A stretch of DNA of 64,000 nucleotides from Leptothermofonsia sichuanensis E412 (GCF_019891175.1 NZ_CP072600.1:868001-932000), one strand, 5' to 3'. Counted from the first letter of the stretch, positions 52,930 through 61,954 are shown. Made by a program: numbers and translations. The notes: generated by a model not told the origin, from the sequence alone.

Positions 52930-53528
52930 GGTTGAAACACCGGGGCAATTTCAATTTCTTCTGGAAGTGAAAATTCTGCAACCAGTTGGGCAAGGGCAAT
53001 GATCCGGGTAACGTTATCAACAACTCCCGGTTGATGGTCTGGTTGCAGGGGCAGGCCAATCACGGCTGCCATCTGTTCCACAAATTCTGCGGCGTCCACT
53101 GGCTTCTCGCTCATTACAGTATCCTCCTTGTTGTTTTCCAGATGGGCGATGTATGCCCGCCAACCCTGCCACCGGGTAATTTCTTTCTGTCCTTCACACA
53201 GAAAAGCTTCTCCCAGGACTCCCAACACTTCCTCCCCATCGACCAGACGCACCTTGCCAATCGCAAGACCGGGCGGTTCCAGCAATAGTAATGCACCGAT
53301 CCCGGAGGCAGGTACGGACCAGATCTCGACGGCAACCGATACTCCTCCCTGCTGGACACGCATCATCGCCGGGTAGCGATCGCCAATCGACCATAACCGA
53401 TAAGCCGGTTCAGTCAGGGACTCCCGGACAAACTGTGCTCCCACCAGCGTCATATTGCCATTTAACTCCAAACCCCGCATCAGGGTTCCATTCACAGCCA
53501 GGCAAACGGTTGTTTCCATCAAAGTCAA
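52926..53528 (-). CDS. Fusion of allophanate-hydrolase C-terminal-like domain and AtzG-like (DUF4089) domain
   Basis: The 200-residue protein has two parts. Residues about 1-130 match the allophanate hydrolase C-terminal domain (gamma-glutamylcyclotransferase-like fold: GTLMRGLELNGN, FVRESLTEPAYRLWSIGDRYPAMMRV, EPPGLAIGKVRL, VLGVLGEAFLCEGQKEITRWQGWRAY). The last 62 residues (EFVEQMAAVIGLPLQPDHQPGVVDNV) match AtzG/DUF4089, the small partner of AtzE. Between them an in-frame ATG at 53114 is preceded by AAGGAGG (53123-53129). The AtzG-like part may therefore also be made alone. It lies just upstream of the amidase and overlaps it by four bases. Confidence 0.82.
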   Translation of the reverse strand: MTLMETTVCLAVNGTLMRGLELNGNMTLVGAQFVRESLTEPAYRLWSIGDRYPAMMRVQQGGVSVAVEIWSVPASGIGALLLLEPPGLAIGKVRLVDGEEVLGVLGEAFLCEGQKEITRWQGWRAYIAHLENNKEDTVMSEKPVDAAEFVEQMAAVIGLPLQPDHQPGVVDNVTRIIALAQLVAEFSLPEEIEIAPVFQP

Positions 53529-53684
53529 GAGATGAGGAATGAGGGGTTTCTGGCAATCACAGGGATTTTACGGAAGAACTTTGTTAAGTTGACTTTGAAT
53601 TTCCAGTGTGTATGCTGTGGAACTTTATCAGAAATTAATGAATAGATATTATATTCCGGCTTTGCATCGTCAGACGAGCCAGCG

Positions 53685-54137
53685 ATGGACCAGGCGAAAC
53701 CGGACCTGTACCAGGAGATGAGAACTGTGATGAAAGAAAAGAAAGGGGTCAGGCGCGATCGCTTATTGCTGATTGGAGATGAGCTTTACACTATTTTTCT
53801 CATCCTGACCTATCTGGAATCCTGCGGGCATGAGGTTGCCTCCGCCAGAAGTAGCGATAACACCCTGGAACTGATGCAAATGATAACCCCCGACCTGATT
53901 CTGTTCTGCGATGACGGAATTCCCCTGACGGATAGTCTGACATTTCTCAAGCAAGTTCGGCGAATGCCCCAGACATCCAGCACTCCAGTGATCCTCATAT
54001 CCTCCAGGGATCAAACACTGGAGCAGGCAAAGAGTCTGGATAAAACCATCGATGCTTATATGGTTAAGCCCTTTGAACTGGAAGATTTACGGGAACAGGT
54101 GCGAACCATGATTCAACGCACTGCTTCTCCAGTTTGA
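53685..54137 (+). CDS. Orphan response regulator-like protein (receiver only)
   Basis: The 150-residue protein is a single receiver domain. LLLIGDELYTIFLI takes the place of the usual DD pocket. The presumed phosphoacceptor is in DLILFCDDGIPLTDS. VILISSRD and the KPFELEDLREQV end (with Lys-Pro) are typical. One of the two acidic pocket residues is replaced by Gly, so metal binding may be weakened. It has no output domain or neighbouring kinase. The start ATG could also be one of two downstream ATGs. Confidence 0.75.
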   Translation: MDQAKPDLYQEMRTVMKEKKGVRRDRLLLIGDELYTIFLILTYLESCGHEVASARSSDNTLELMQMITPDLILFCDDGIPLTDSLTFLKQVRRMPQTSSTPVILISSRDQTLEQAKSLDKTIDAYMVKPFELEDLREQVRTMIQRTASPV

Positions 54138-54523
54138 TTCGCCCGGAGCATCTGGCACAGTAGAGCCATTTAGTATGGGATTAACGCCATTTACACTCGT
54201 TGCCAGGGAGGACGCTCCCGTCTCCAATTGCCAATCGTTCTATCTACCTGTCTACGTGCCCCGGTACTCTGGAAACTGGAGCTTCCCTGCGCCGTCACCA
54301 GGCTGGAACCTGGTAACGAGGTTATGAACGAGGTTATGAGCACATACCAGTCACACACTCCAGCCTGGAATGGCAGTTCAGGGGCGCTGCCTCAAGTCAA
54401 CCTGAAAGGCGGCAGGTCCTCTCATCTGTCGTTTCCCAGCAGAGCCGTGGAAACCCGGTCATTAGGGCACCAAAAATTTGCTTCGCGTCCTCTGTGTCTT
54501 TGTGGTTATTTCTAGAAGTTTTC
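54138..54523. other. Intergenic region with dispersed-repeat fragments
   Basis: The region carries a GCTTCCCTGCGC...CCAGGCTGGAACCTGGTAACGAGG block (about 54279-54322), a CTCCAGCCTGGAATGGCAGTTCAGGGGCGCTGCCTC repeat (about 54358-54393) and a CCTCTGTGTCTTTGTGGTT fragment of the CACAGAG family (54490-54508). The second block is related to 62960-63030. No gene is evident. Confidence 0.5.
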
Positions 54524-55633
54524 ATGGAGTCGAGCACCCTGATAGAGAACGTGGAGTATCTGCTTCGCACTGAAATTGCTCCCAAATCCGCTGAAATTGA
54601 TTGCCATCCGGCTGCCCTTCAGGCCGCGCTGCAAGTCCTTGGAAAGGCTTCCCTCCTGGCATTGCGGGTGCCCCATGTCTGGGGCGGCAGGGAAATCAGT
54701 GAGTTCACTTTCCAGTGTTTTCAAGAGCAGGTTGCCCGGTATTCGGGAGCGCTGGCATTTTTGCAGGCACAGCATCAGAGTGCCGGAACTGTGTTATCAC
54801 GCAGTGAGAATGCCGATCTCAAGCGTCAGTACTTGCCAGGCATGGGGTGTGGGCAGGCGTTAGTTGGGATCAGTTTTGCCCACTTGCGGCGATCGCCCCC
54901 GCCCGTGACCGCGGTTGCGCTTGCAGATGGCTACCTGCTCAATGGGGAATTGCCCTGGGTGACAGGGTATGGTTTCTTCCAGACCTTCATTGGGGCAGCC
55001 GTTTTACCGGATGGGCAGGCTGTTTATGGGATGCTCCCGTTCCAGACCACTGAGCAAGCCACGGGAGGCAAACTGACGTGCAGTGAACCGATGGCACTGG
55101 CCGCCATGAACGCAACCCAGACGGTCACCGTCCACTGCCAAAACTGGCTCTTGCCCAAATCTGAAGTGGTGAAGGTTAGTCCAGTCAGTGCTGTGGCGGT
55201 CAGCGATCGCCTGAATGTGTTGCACCACAGTTTCTTCGCTCTGGGGTGTGCCAGAGCCGGACTGGACATTTTGACGACCGTTTACCAGACAAAACCATTA
55301 CCGTTCATTCAACTTGCCCAGGAGGCCCTGGAAACGGAGTTGGCGGAATGCCGTCAGTCCATTTTTTCTGCTAACCCAGATGCCCGCTGCTTTGAACAAA
55401 ACCTGCAACTACGGGCCTGGGCGATCGAGTTAGCCGTTCGCTGTGCCCACGCCGCCATTGCCGCCTCTGGAGGCTCCGCCAACGGCATGAACCATCCTGC
55501 TCAACGGGTGTATCGGGAGGCACTGGTCTACACGGTTTCCGGGCAAACAACGGCTGTGATGGAAGCGACGCTGACCCGTATACAAGCCCCAGGGCGCAAA
55601 GCGTTCAATATCAGAAATTCCTATAAATCATAA
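54524..55633 (+). CDS. Acyl-CoA dehydrogenase-like flavoprotein
   Basis: The 369-residue protein follows the acyl-CoA dehydrogenase plan: an N-terminal helical part (PAALQAALQVLGKASLLALRVPHVWGGREIS), a middle beta domain (LLNGELPWVTGYGFFQTFIGAAV) and a C-terminal helical bundle (SFFALGCARAGLDIL, QLRAWAIELAVRCAHAAIAASGGSANGM). It belongs to the divergent branch that often uses substrates other than acyl-CoA. No Glu catalytic base can be named with confidence. The ATG at 54524 is preferred over one ten codons upstream because those codons come from a repeat. Confidence 0.72.
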   Translation: MESSTLIENVEYLLRTEIAPKSAEIDCHPAALQAALQVLGKASLLALRVPHVWGGREISEFTFQCFQEQVARYSGALAFLQAQHQSAGTVLSRSENADLKRQYLPGMGCGQALVGISFAHLRRSPPPVTAVALADGYLLNGELPWVTGYGFFQTFIGAAVLPDGQAVYGMLPFQTTEQATGGKLTCSEPMALAAMNATQTVTVHCQNWLLPKSEVVKVSPVSAVAVSDRLNVLHHSFFALGCARAGLDILTTVYQTKPLPFIQLAQEALETELAECRQSIFSANPDARCFEQNLQLRAWAIELAVRCAHAAIAASGGSANGMNHPAQRVYREALVYTVSGQTTAVMEATLTRIQAPGRKAFNIRNSYKS

Positions 55634-55774
55634 ATTTTTATAAACATTTGCAGCAGAATTGCTATGGGGAGTACCTGCCAAAATTCCCCTATTTGCCAGG
55701 GGAAATGTCCGTACTTGCCAATCGAACAACAAACGATAGAATTGGGGAGATTTTGATCCCCGTGTGAGTTTCCC

Positions 55775-56428
55775 ATGCCTGTAGGATTACCCGAATTTGT
55801 TGAAAACCCTGAGAATCGCTGTCCGGTGGTTCTTTTGCTGGATACGTCCACCTCAATGTCGGGGCAACCAATCCAGGAATTGAGCCGTGGTGTGGGGGTA
55901 TTTAAGGAAGATGTGCAGCGAGATACGAAGGCAGCCCTGAGTGTGGAGGTGGCGATCGTCACCTTTGGTCCGGTGCAGTTGTTGCAGGACTTTGTCACGA
56001 TTGACCAGATGACACCACCCGTTTTAGAGGCCAATGGCTACACCCCAATGGGAGAAGCGATCGAGTACGCGATCGACCTGCTGGAAGGGCGCAAGGAAGT
56101 ATATAAAACGAACGGTATTCAGTACTATCGTCCCTGGATTTTTATGATCACGGACGGGGCACCTACGGATAGCTGGCACAATGCGGCCCAGCGGGTCCGC
56201 TTAGGTGAAGCCGATCGCAAATTCTGTTTCTTTGCCGTTGGGGTAGAGGGCGCAGATCTGGAGACCCTGAGTAAGATTGCATCCCCCAACCGTCCTCCCG
56301 CCAAGCTGAATGGGTTGGATTTCCAGTCCCTGTTTGTCTGGCTAAGTACGTCGATGAAACGAGTCTCTAGCGGTAAGGTGGGTGAAGCGATCGCCCTCCC
56401 TCCTGTAGGCTGGGCAGAAATTTCCTGA
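55775..56428 (+). CDS. terY: TerY-type von Willebrand factor A domain protein
   Basis: The 217-residue protein is a vWA domain with a complete MIDAS motif: DTSTSMSG (residues 23-30), a Thr in the GYTPMGEA segment and the Asp of FMITDGAPTD. It begins the vWA/PP2C/kinase triad known as the TerY-P unit, in which TerY is thought to be a phosphorylation-controlled metal-dependent adaptor in stress and tellurite-type responses. The PP2C gene starts 15 bases downstream. Confidence 0.88.
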   Translation: MPVGLPEFVENPENRCPVVLLLDTSTSMSGQPIQELSRGVGVFKEDVQRDTKAALSVEVAIVTFGPVQLLQDFVTIDQMTPPVLEANGYTPMGEAIEYAIDLLEGRKEVYKTNGIQYYRPWIFMITDGAPTDSWHNAAQRVRLGEADRKFCFFAVGVEGADLETLSKIASPNRPPAKLNGLDFQSLFVWLSTSMKRVSSGKVGEAIALPPVGWAEIS

Positions 56429-56442
56429 CACTGGGGGCTTCT

Positions 56443-57228
56443 GTGAGTTGGAAAGTCATTGTCCGTTCTGTGATTGGCACCAGCCATCAGTGCCAGCAAT
56501 TGCCCTGCCAGGATTTTGGCGATGATCGCGTCCTGGGAGATGTGTTGATTGGGGCAATCGCGGATGGAGCTGGTAGCGCCCGCCATTCTGACATTGGTGC
56601 CAAACTGGCCGTGACCACAGCGCTGGATTACCTGGCTGCCACAGAAGCGTGGCTTCAGAAGCGACACCATTCCTGGGATTCGCTGCCCCACGCTCCAACC
56701 CCCGAAACTGTGCGCAAGATCTTTACCAGAACGGTCACCAGGATTTGCGATCAGTTCAGCCAGCAAGCCGCGGTTGACGGCTACTCCGTTGATGATCTGG
56801 CCTGTACTCTACTGGTGTTCCTGGCAACCCCCCACTGGGTCGCTGCCATGCAAATTGGAGATGGGTTTATTGTGACCCGCTCCAGAACCAACGACTATCA
56901 ACTGATGTTTCAGCCAGACAAGGGTGAGTTTGCTAATCAGACCACTTTTGTGACCTCTGCCAATGCGCTGGCAGATATGCAGGTCAGGGTTGTCCTGGAG
57001 CAACCCACCTTCATTTGCGCCGCTTCAGACGCGATCGAACGGGTTGCCATCCGTTTCAGCGACTGGACTGCATTCCCTCCATTCTTTCAACCCCTGGAAG
57101 AATACCTGATCGAAACCCACAACCCAAAGCAAGACGACGACTATCTGATCGGGTTTTTGACATCCGAACGACTGAACCAGAAGACAGATGACGATAAAAC
57201 CTTGCTGTTGGGCCGATATTGCCGGTAG
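56443..57228 (+). CDS. PP2C-family protein phosphatase of the TerY-P triad
   Basis: The 261-residue protein has PP2C metal-binding motifs: CQDFGDDR near the start, IGAIADGAGSARHSDIGAKLAV, and a late DDDYLIGFLTSE. The start codon is GTG at 56443, just 14 bases after the vWA stop. In this context it should dephosphorylate Ser/Thr residues on the vWA protein or the kinase. The last acidic pair reads DDDY instead of the usual D-D-x-T, so activity needs testing. Confidence 0.82.
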   Translation: MSWKVIVRSVIGTSHQCQQLPCQDFGDDRVLGDVLIGAIADGAGSARHSDIGAKLAVTTALDYLAATEAWLQKRHHSWDSLPHAPTPETVRKIFTRTVTRICDQFSQQAAVDGYSVDDLACTLLVFLATPHWVAAMQIGDGFIVTRSRTNDYQLMFQPDKGEFANQTTFVTSANALADMQVRVVLEQPTFICAASDAIERVAIRFSDWTAFPPFFQPLEEYLIETHNPKQDDDYLIGFLTSERLNQKTDDDKTLLLGRYCR

Positions 57229-57339
57229 GTGGAAGAACGGGAGAATTCGTTTACCGACTGGTTGAATCTCTGCTCTAAAACTTTTAATTTCTAACTTTTA
57301 ATTTCTAATTTCTAATTCTTAATTCCAAACGCTCAACCC
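57229..57339. repeat. Spacer with heptamer STRR (TTTCTAA-like)
   Basis: Between the PP2C and kinase genes, 57281-57325 consists of TTTTAATTTCTAAC and TTTCTAA copies, a degenerate heptamer STRR. The triad is probably still one transcript, as no terminator hairpin is present. Confidence 0.55.
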
Positions 57340-58785
57340 ATGTCCACCTTCACCTGTGCCAGTACTGGTCAATCCATTTCCCTGACGCGCCAGATCGCCA
57401 GAAGCGGGGAGGGCGAAGTCTGGCAGACAAATTTAAGGGGGATTCTGGCAAAGGTCTATCACAATCCAACTCCGCAACGGATTCGTAAACTGGAGGTGAT
57501 GGTTGCTCACCCCCCCCGTGACCCGAATGCAGAGATTAATCATGTCTCCTTTGCCTGGGTTAAATCCGTGTTGCAGACTGACAGTGGTCAGCCCGTCGGC
57601 TTTTTGATGCCGGAAATCTCAAACAGCGTTCCACTGCTGGATGTTTACAATCCATCTCGACGGCAGAAGGTATTGCCCGGCTTTAACTGGCTCTATCTGC
57701 ACACGACAGCAATGAATATTGCCTCCATCATCTGGGCAATTCATCACGCTGGCTATGTGTTGGGCGACATCAAGCCAGAAAACATTCTGGTCAACGAACG
57801 CGCCCTGCCTGCCATTATTGATACGGATTCCTTTCAGGTGCGCCATCCCCAGACGGGTGAAATTTACCACTGCCCGGTGGGTTCGGAAGGGTTCACCCCT
57901 GTTGAGCTAATGAGCCAGACCCTGACAACTGTCGAGCAAACAGAGGTGCATGATCGCTTCCGACTGGGTATCATCATTTATTTGTTGCTGTTTGGTGACC
58001 ACCCCTTTAAGGGCAAATGGATTGGAGAAGGAGACTCTCCCCTTCCCAGTGAGCTGCTCCGTCAAGGGTTCTGGTGCTATGCTCCCAACAGTCTGATTCA
58101 GGCAGGACCCCTGACCATTCCGCTGGAGATTGTTCATCCAGCGTTACAGGATTGTTTTCTCCGCTGCTTTAATGAAGGGCATCGGGAACCTGAACTGCGC
58201 CCCACTCCAGCAGACTGGGTCTGGGCATTAAAAGCTGCCCGGGCAGAGTTGGTACCCTGCAAACAGGGAAAAAATCACTGGTACAGCAAAACCTATGGCA
58301 GATGTTACTGGTGCGATCGCAAAGCCAATCTGGGCATTGATATTTTTCCAGCCCTTACCACGGCTGCCAGAAATCCAGCAGTCAAAGCATTCAAGCAAGC
58401 CAGCACAACCCTGAAACAGGTAACCGGGCAATGGACAGCTCAACCGGGGACGGCTTCCTTTACCGCTGGGAGGCTGCTCCAAACAGCCAGAACCACGGCT
58501 CAACAAGTGGCCCGTCAACTCCCAGGGCAAACTCCAACCCAGATTCCAACAGTTTCTGTCAACCAGCCACCAACCACCGCTTCAACCAGCCCTGCCACCG
58601 ACTGGAGCAAATTTGGGACAGCCGCTGTCTTGCTGGTGGGCGTGTTTACATTACTGATTTTTCTCAGTCGTTCTAAAGTAGACACCAGCGAAATCGAATT
58701 GACAGTAGTCGGTGTTTTGTTATGTCTGGGACTGGTGGCGATCGGGTTTCTATGGCAGAAGGTAATAGACAAACTCAACCCATAA
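57340..58785 (+). CDS. Protein kinase-like protein of the TerY-P triad
   Basis: The 481-residue protein has an N-terminal protein kinase fold: a Gly-loop-like ARSGEGEVW, AKVY (Lys), then the catalytic loop GDIKPENILV and IDTDSFQV (DFG equivalent is DTDSF). The sequence of the loop is complete, so it may be active. C-terminal to it are a Cys-pair finger (RCYWC), Pro/Thr-rich spacer and two TM helices (AAVLLVGVFTLLIFL, VVGVLLCLGLVAIGFLW), which anchor it to the membrane. In the TerY-P triad the kinase and PP2C are thought to set the phosphorylation state of TerY. Confidence 0.85.
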   Translation: MSTFTCASTGQSISLTRQIARSGEGEVWQTNLRGILAKVYHNPTPQRIRKLEVMVAHPPRDPNAEINHVSFAWVKSVLQTDSGQPVGFLMPEISNSVPLLDVYNPSRRQKVLPGFNWLYLHTTAMNIASIIWAIHHAGYVLGDIKPENILVNERALPAIIDTDSFQVRHPQTGEIYHCPVGSEGFTPVELMSQTLTTVEQTEVHDRFRLGIIIYLLLFGDHPFKGKWIGEGDSPLPSELLRQGFWCYAPNSLIQAGPLTIPLEIVHPALQDCFLRCFNEGHREPELRPTPADWVWALKAARAELVPCKQGKNHWYSKTYGRCYWCDRKANLGIDIFPALTTAARNPAVKAFKQASTTLKQVTGQWTAQPGTASFTAGRLLQTARTTAQQVARQLPGQTPTQIPTVSVNQPPTTASTSPATDWSKFGTAAVLLVGVFTLLIFLSRSKVDTSEIELTVVGVLLCLGLVAIGFLWQKVIDKLNP

Positions 58786-58926
58786 CCAGTGAACCACGCT
58801 TTTGCTTCAAGTAGAGGGCAAGCAGGGCATTGCTATAGCGTTTTCGCCCCTCAACCCATCGTCTCCCACCCTGTATCCCAGTGCTGAAGCTGAGTTTATC
58901 TCTTCGGCTTCAGTCCTGTCCTCCCA

Positions 58927-58956
58927 TATAGCGTTTTTCAATTGAGAAATGCTATA
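58927..58956. repeat. MITE-like element B, core-only copy (30 bp)
   Basis: TATAGCGTTTTTCAATTGAG and AAATGCTATA form an almost perfect palindrome. It has the termini of the ~96-bp elements at 11378-11473 and 27834-27930 but no interior. Confidence 0.65.
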
Positions 58957-58965
58957 GCAACTAAC

Positions 58966-59058
58966 TATAGCGATCCTATCTGGATTGTGAGAAAGGATTC
59001 CTGGGGAATCCTTTCTCACAAAGCCTCCTACTCTCACAATTGATTTAGAACTGCTCTA
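58966..59058. repeat. MITE-like element A, copy 3 (93 bp)
   Basis: TATAGCGATCCTATCTGGAT ... AACTGCTCTA, with the GTGAGAAAGGATTCC / GGAATCCTTTCTCAC hairpin inside. It ends about 16 bp upstream of the CPCC-DUF6714 start codon and may contribute to that gene's promoter region. Confidence 0.85.
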
Positions 59059-59074
59059 TGGTGAGGTCTGGCTT

Positions 59075-59827
59075 GTGAATAGAAGCAAGGCAAGTCTTTT
59101 ATATCCCTGCCCCTGCTGTGGGTATCTGGTCTTGTTTGAGCCACCTCCGGGCACTTATCTGATTTGTCCCATTTGTTTCTGGGAAGATATTGATCCGGTA
59201 CCAAAGTCATGCCTGCGGGCAGCCCAACGTCATTTTCTTGAATGCGGTGCATGCGACCCTCAGTGGAGTAATCAGGTTCGTTGCCCAGTTACAGCAGATG
59301 AGCGAATACCAAACTGGACTCCCCTCGATGTGCTTGCAGAGCGAGATAGACCGGAACTCATCGAACAAATTACGAAGGCATTTGATGGAGTCAGTCGTGA
59401 GGATGGAGTTACGCTCCACGAAGCACGGGTGATTGATGATTGGGGCGGCGAGGAGGAACGTGCTGCGGCCCGATCACTGGATACAGACCAGCGCTGGCAA
59501 GATGTACCAATCGAGTGGATTAAGCAACTGTGGGATGCCTTTAGCTTTCTGGATGGCAAGGGATGGCGGTATTATCTCCCTGTCTGGATGCTCCATGCGC
59601 TCCGGTGTCCACATACTACAAGTGCTGGTGATTCAGTTGTCTACAGTTGTCTCTTGCCAGAAGAACCTGAGCTTAGAGAGGATATGTTGTCTCGATTTAG
59701 TGTGCTGACCCTGGAGCAGTCAAGGGCAGTTTGTCAGTTCCTTCGGTTCAATGTCGCTTACGGGGAGTCAGATGAATGGGCGGCTCAGAAAGCGCTCGAT
59801 GCTTATTGGGGGCAATTTTGCACCTGA
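59075..59827 (+). CDS. CPCC-type Cys-rich and DUF6714 fusion protein
   Basis: The 250-residue protein has an N-terminal Cys-rich CPCC module: YPCPCCGYLVLFEPPPGTYLICPICFWED, with two CxxC pairs suited to Zn binding. The C-terminal part (RQDVPIEWIKQLWDAFSFLDGKGWRYYLPVWMLHALRC and QSRAVCQFLRFN) resembles DUF6714. The function is unknown; related proteins look like immunity or housekeeping accessory factors. The start is GTG at 59075, preceded by GGTGAGG. The gene is preceded directly by a MITE-like element. Confidence 0.75.
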   Translation: MNRSKASLLYPCPCCGYLVLFEPPPGTYLICPICFWEDIDPVPKSCLRAAQRHFLECGACDPQWSNQVRCPVTADERIPNWTPLDVLAERDRPELIEQITKAFDGVSREDGVTLHEARVIDDWGGEEERAAARSLDTDQRWQDVPIEWIKQLWDAFSFLDGKGWRYYLPVWMLHALRCPHTTSAGDSVVYSCLLPEEPELREDMLSRFSVLTLEQSRAVCQFLRFNVAYGESDEWAAQKALDAYWGQFCT

Positions 59828-60233
59828 GAGATTGGCTGGAAGAAGCACTGCAACGGGCATAGCTTTAATGGGATAGGAGAACTTGCTAATTAATCCATAT
59901 CCACGACTGAAAACTTATCTGGTAAGTATCTGGAGGCATCTGCAGTAGATGTTCGGATTCTTGTGGGGCTTCAATTCTGGTAGGGATACAGCCAAAACTG
60001 ACCGGTGAGAATGGCTATCTACAGTCTGATTACGATATCGCCCTGCTTATCCTGAAGCCGTTTAGGTTTTGAGAGAAAAGCTAAGTATCTTACGGAATTC
60101 AGGTTGCTACTTTTGTTATTTAAAGTGGCATTGCATCCCATGCATAAAATTGCCTGGATGTGCCAATAGATTCGGTGTTCCCTTGATTGATTCTCGTGAT
60201 TTCACTGATTCTTTTGGTTCTTGAGGTAACTGT
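59828..60233. other. Intergenic region, nothing recognised
   Basis: This spacer of about 400 bp is moderately AT-rich, and both flanking genes lie on the plus strand. I see no repeat family member, RNA gene or terminator hairpin. A TTGAGGTAA ribosome binding site lies at its right end. Confidence 0.4.
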
Positions 60234-60653
60234 ATGAAATATGTTATACCCCTTGCTCTAAGTGCTCTGAGCATTTTTGGATTTGCTACGGCTGTCTCTG
60301 CTGAGAACTTTACGGTTGAATGCACCTCTACTAGCCAACTCTGTGACCGTATAGCGACACTGAACTTTAACTCAGATGGACCAGGGATAGAGTATGCCGT
60401 TACGCTCAAGGCTCCACGAACCCACTGTTCAGCCGTGAGATACCTGGTCTATTCCAATGATGGCAACCGCCGCTTGTTGGGTCGCACTACTTTTTTGAAT
60501 GCAGGGGAATCAAGTTGTGTTTTCTTGGGCAACAACTATGCCCGTGGTTCCCAAAGTGTCCTGATTGGAGCAGAAGGCTGGTTTGGGGGTTGTAATACTG
60601 GACGCCTACATTCCTGGGGAGTAGATGCTCACGCATACCCCGTACCGCGTTAG
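60234..60653 (+). CDS. Small secreted beta-rich protein
   Basis: The 139-residue protein has a typical signal peptide (MKYVIPLALSALSIFGFATAVSA, cleavage after ~23). The mature part has six cysteines, probably paired in the periplasm or outside. I do not recognise the family. GAGGTAA nine bases upstream of the ATG supports the start. Its downstream neighbour is an IS630 insertion. Confidence 0.75.
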   Translation: MKYVIPLALSALSIFGFATAVSAENFTVECTSTSQLCDRIATLNFNSDGPGIEYAVTLKAPRTHCSAVRYLVYSNDGNRRLLGRTTFLNAGESSCVFLGNNYARGSQSVLIGAEGWFGGCNTGRLHSWGVDAHAYPVPR

Positions 60654-60747
60654 GAAAATCACGTAATTGAGGTGTGACTGATGGGGCAGTTGAGGGGGTA
60701 AGGTTTTGGTCTGCACTGATTGGGCGATCGCACCAACTAGTAGCTTG

Positions 60748-61428
60748 TCAAGAAAGAATTGAGGGATAGAGTCGCTTAAGTTTGATGCGAGCATCTTCAG
60801 TCGTAAATTGCCAATCAATGGTGCGAGATTGATCATTTCTGCGTTCTTCCCAAGCAGCAATTTCCCGTTTCAACGTATCTTGATCTGGGATGCGACGATC
60901 CAAGCACTGACGGGCTAAAACACTGAGTTCAATTTCTGCCATGTTAAGCCAACTGCCATGTTTTGGTGTGTAATGAATCTCTAATTTGTCTAGAATCCGC
61001 TTGGCTTCTTGAGGTGCAAACGTCTCATACAAGGCAGATGGGTCATGAATATTGAGTTGGTCATGCACGATGGTAATCCATTCGGCATCGGGGTAACGCA
61101 CATCCACCAGATATTTCATTTGTTTGGCATAGTCTTGTTTGGTGCGCCGTTCAGTGACTTCTACATGCCGCCATCCAGCTAAGGGTTCAGAAATCATGAA
61201 GAGATTACAGACCCCATTGCGTTCATATTCATAGTCATAGCGCTTCGGTTGACCGGGTTGGGGGGGGAGGGGAACTTGCGTTTCGAGGACTAATTGTTTG
61301 CTGGTTTCATCGAAACAAACGACCGGGTAGCGCGGGTCATAAGGGCGTGTATAAACGCTCAAAACATCTTCCATGTAGTAAACAAACTCGCCATTGGACT
61401 TCGGCGGAATTACCCAGCATTCCTGCAA
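60748..61428 (-). CDS. IS630 transposase, DDE half
   Basis: The 226-residue frame carries the DDE triad: Asp in VVCFDETSKQL, Asp in TIVHDQLNIHD, and the Glu in NMAEIELSVLARQCL. It is read by -1 frameshift from the HTH frame at an A7 run near 61446-61452 (T-run on the plus strand). It looks intact. Confidence 0.9.
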   Translation of the reverse strand: MQECWVIPPKSNGEFVYYMEDVLSVYTRPYDPRYPVVCFDETSKQLVLETQVPLPPQPGQPKRYDYEYERNGVCNLFMISEPLAGWRHVEVTERRTKQDYAKQMKYLVDVRYPDAEWITIVHDQLNIHDPSALYETFAPQEAKRILDKLEIHYTPKHGSWLNMAEIELSVLARQCLDRRIPDQDTLKREIAAWEERRNDQSRTIDWQFTTEDARIKLKRLYPSILS

Positions 61429-61886
61429 CCAGGGTTTGAGTTCGTTTTTTTCAGCGTTTGCCGCACGGTTTCATGCGAAATGCTCTCTACATATCCCAAC
61501 TCAACCAGTTGGTCTGCTAACAGGCGAACGCTCCATTTCCCTTGTCCTTCAGGAGTCTCGGCACACGCCAGCGCAATCAAATGCGCTTCTTGTTCGCCAT
61601 CGAGTAAGCGGGGCTTGGTTCGACTTGGAGTTTGACGCCCTAAGGCAGCCTCTAAACTCTGTGCAACAAAGCGTTGCCGGACTCGTTCAATCGTAGATAC
61701 GCTAATATCGAGTGCATCACTGATATCTTGATCCCGCCAACCGCCGCCTTCCTGGTTGATGTCAGCTTTCAGCAAAATTCGAGCATGATTGAGTTTATAA
61801 ACGGATGTTTTTCCGGTTGTTGTCAGACTTTCTAAAGTCTCCCGCTCTTCACAGCTAAGGGCTACGATGTATCTCTTTTGGGGCAT
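61410..61886 (-). CDS. IS630 transposase, HTH half
   Basis: The 158-residue frame has the winged-helix region KQLE-type start (KRYIVALSCEERETLESLTT) and HTH DNA-binding motifs: WRDQDISDALDISVSTIERVRQRF and KWSVRLLADQLVELGYVESISHETVRQTLKK. This is a typical IS630 N-terminal half. Confidence 0.9.
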   Translation of the reverse strand: MPQKRYIVALSCEERETLESLTTTGKTSVYKLNHARILLKADINQEGGGWRDQDISDALDISVSTIERVRQRFVAQSLEAALGRQTPSRTKPRLLDGEQEAHLIALACAETPEGQGKWSVRLLADQLVELGYVESISHETVRQTLKKTNSNPGCRNAG

Positions 61887-61954
61887 GGTTGGTAAGAGGT
61901 ATCTGCCTCTCCATTCTCCCCTAATCTATCCATCAAAACAAAGTTGACAGACTA

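Noticed and set aside
53763-54014. Minus-strand open frame opposite the orphan response regulator
   Set aside because: The plus strand has a clear receiver domain. The opposite frame has no start signal and no domain.
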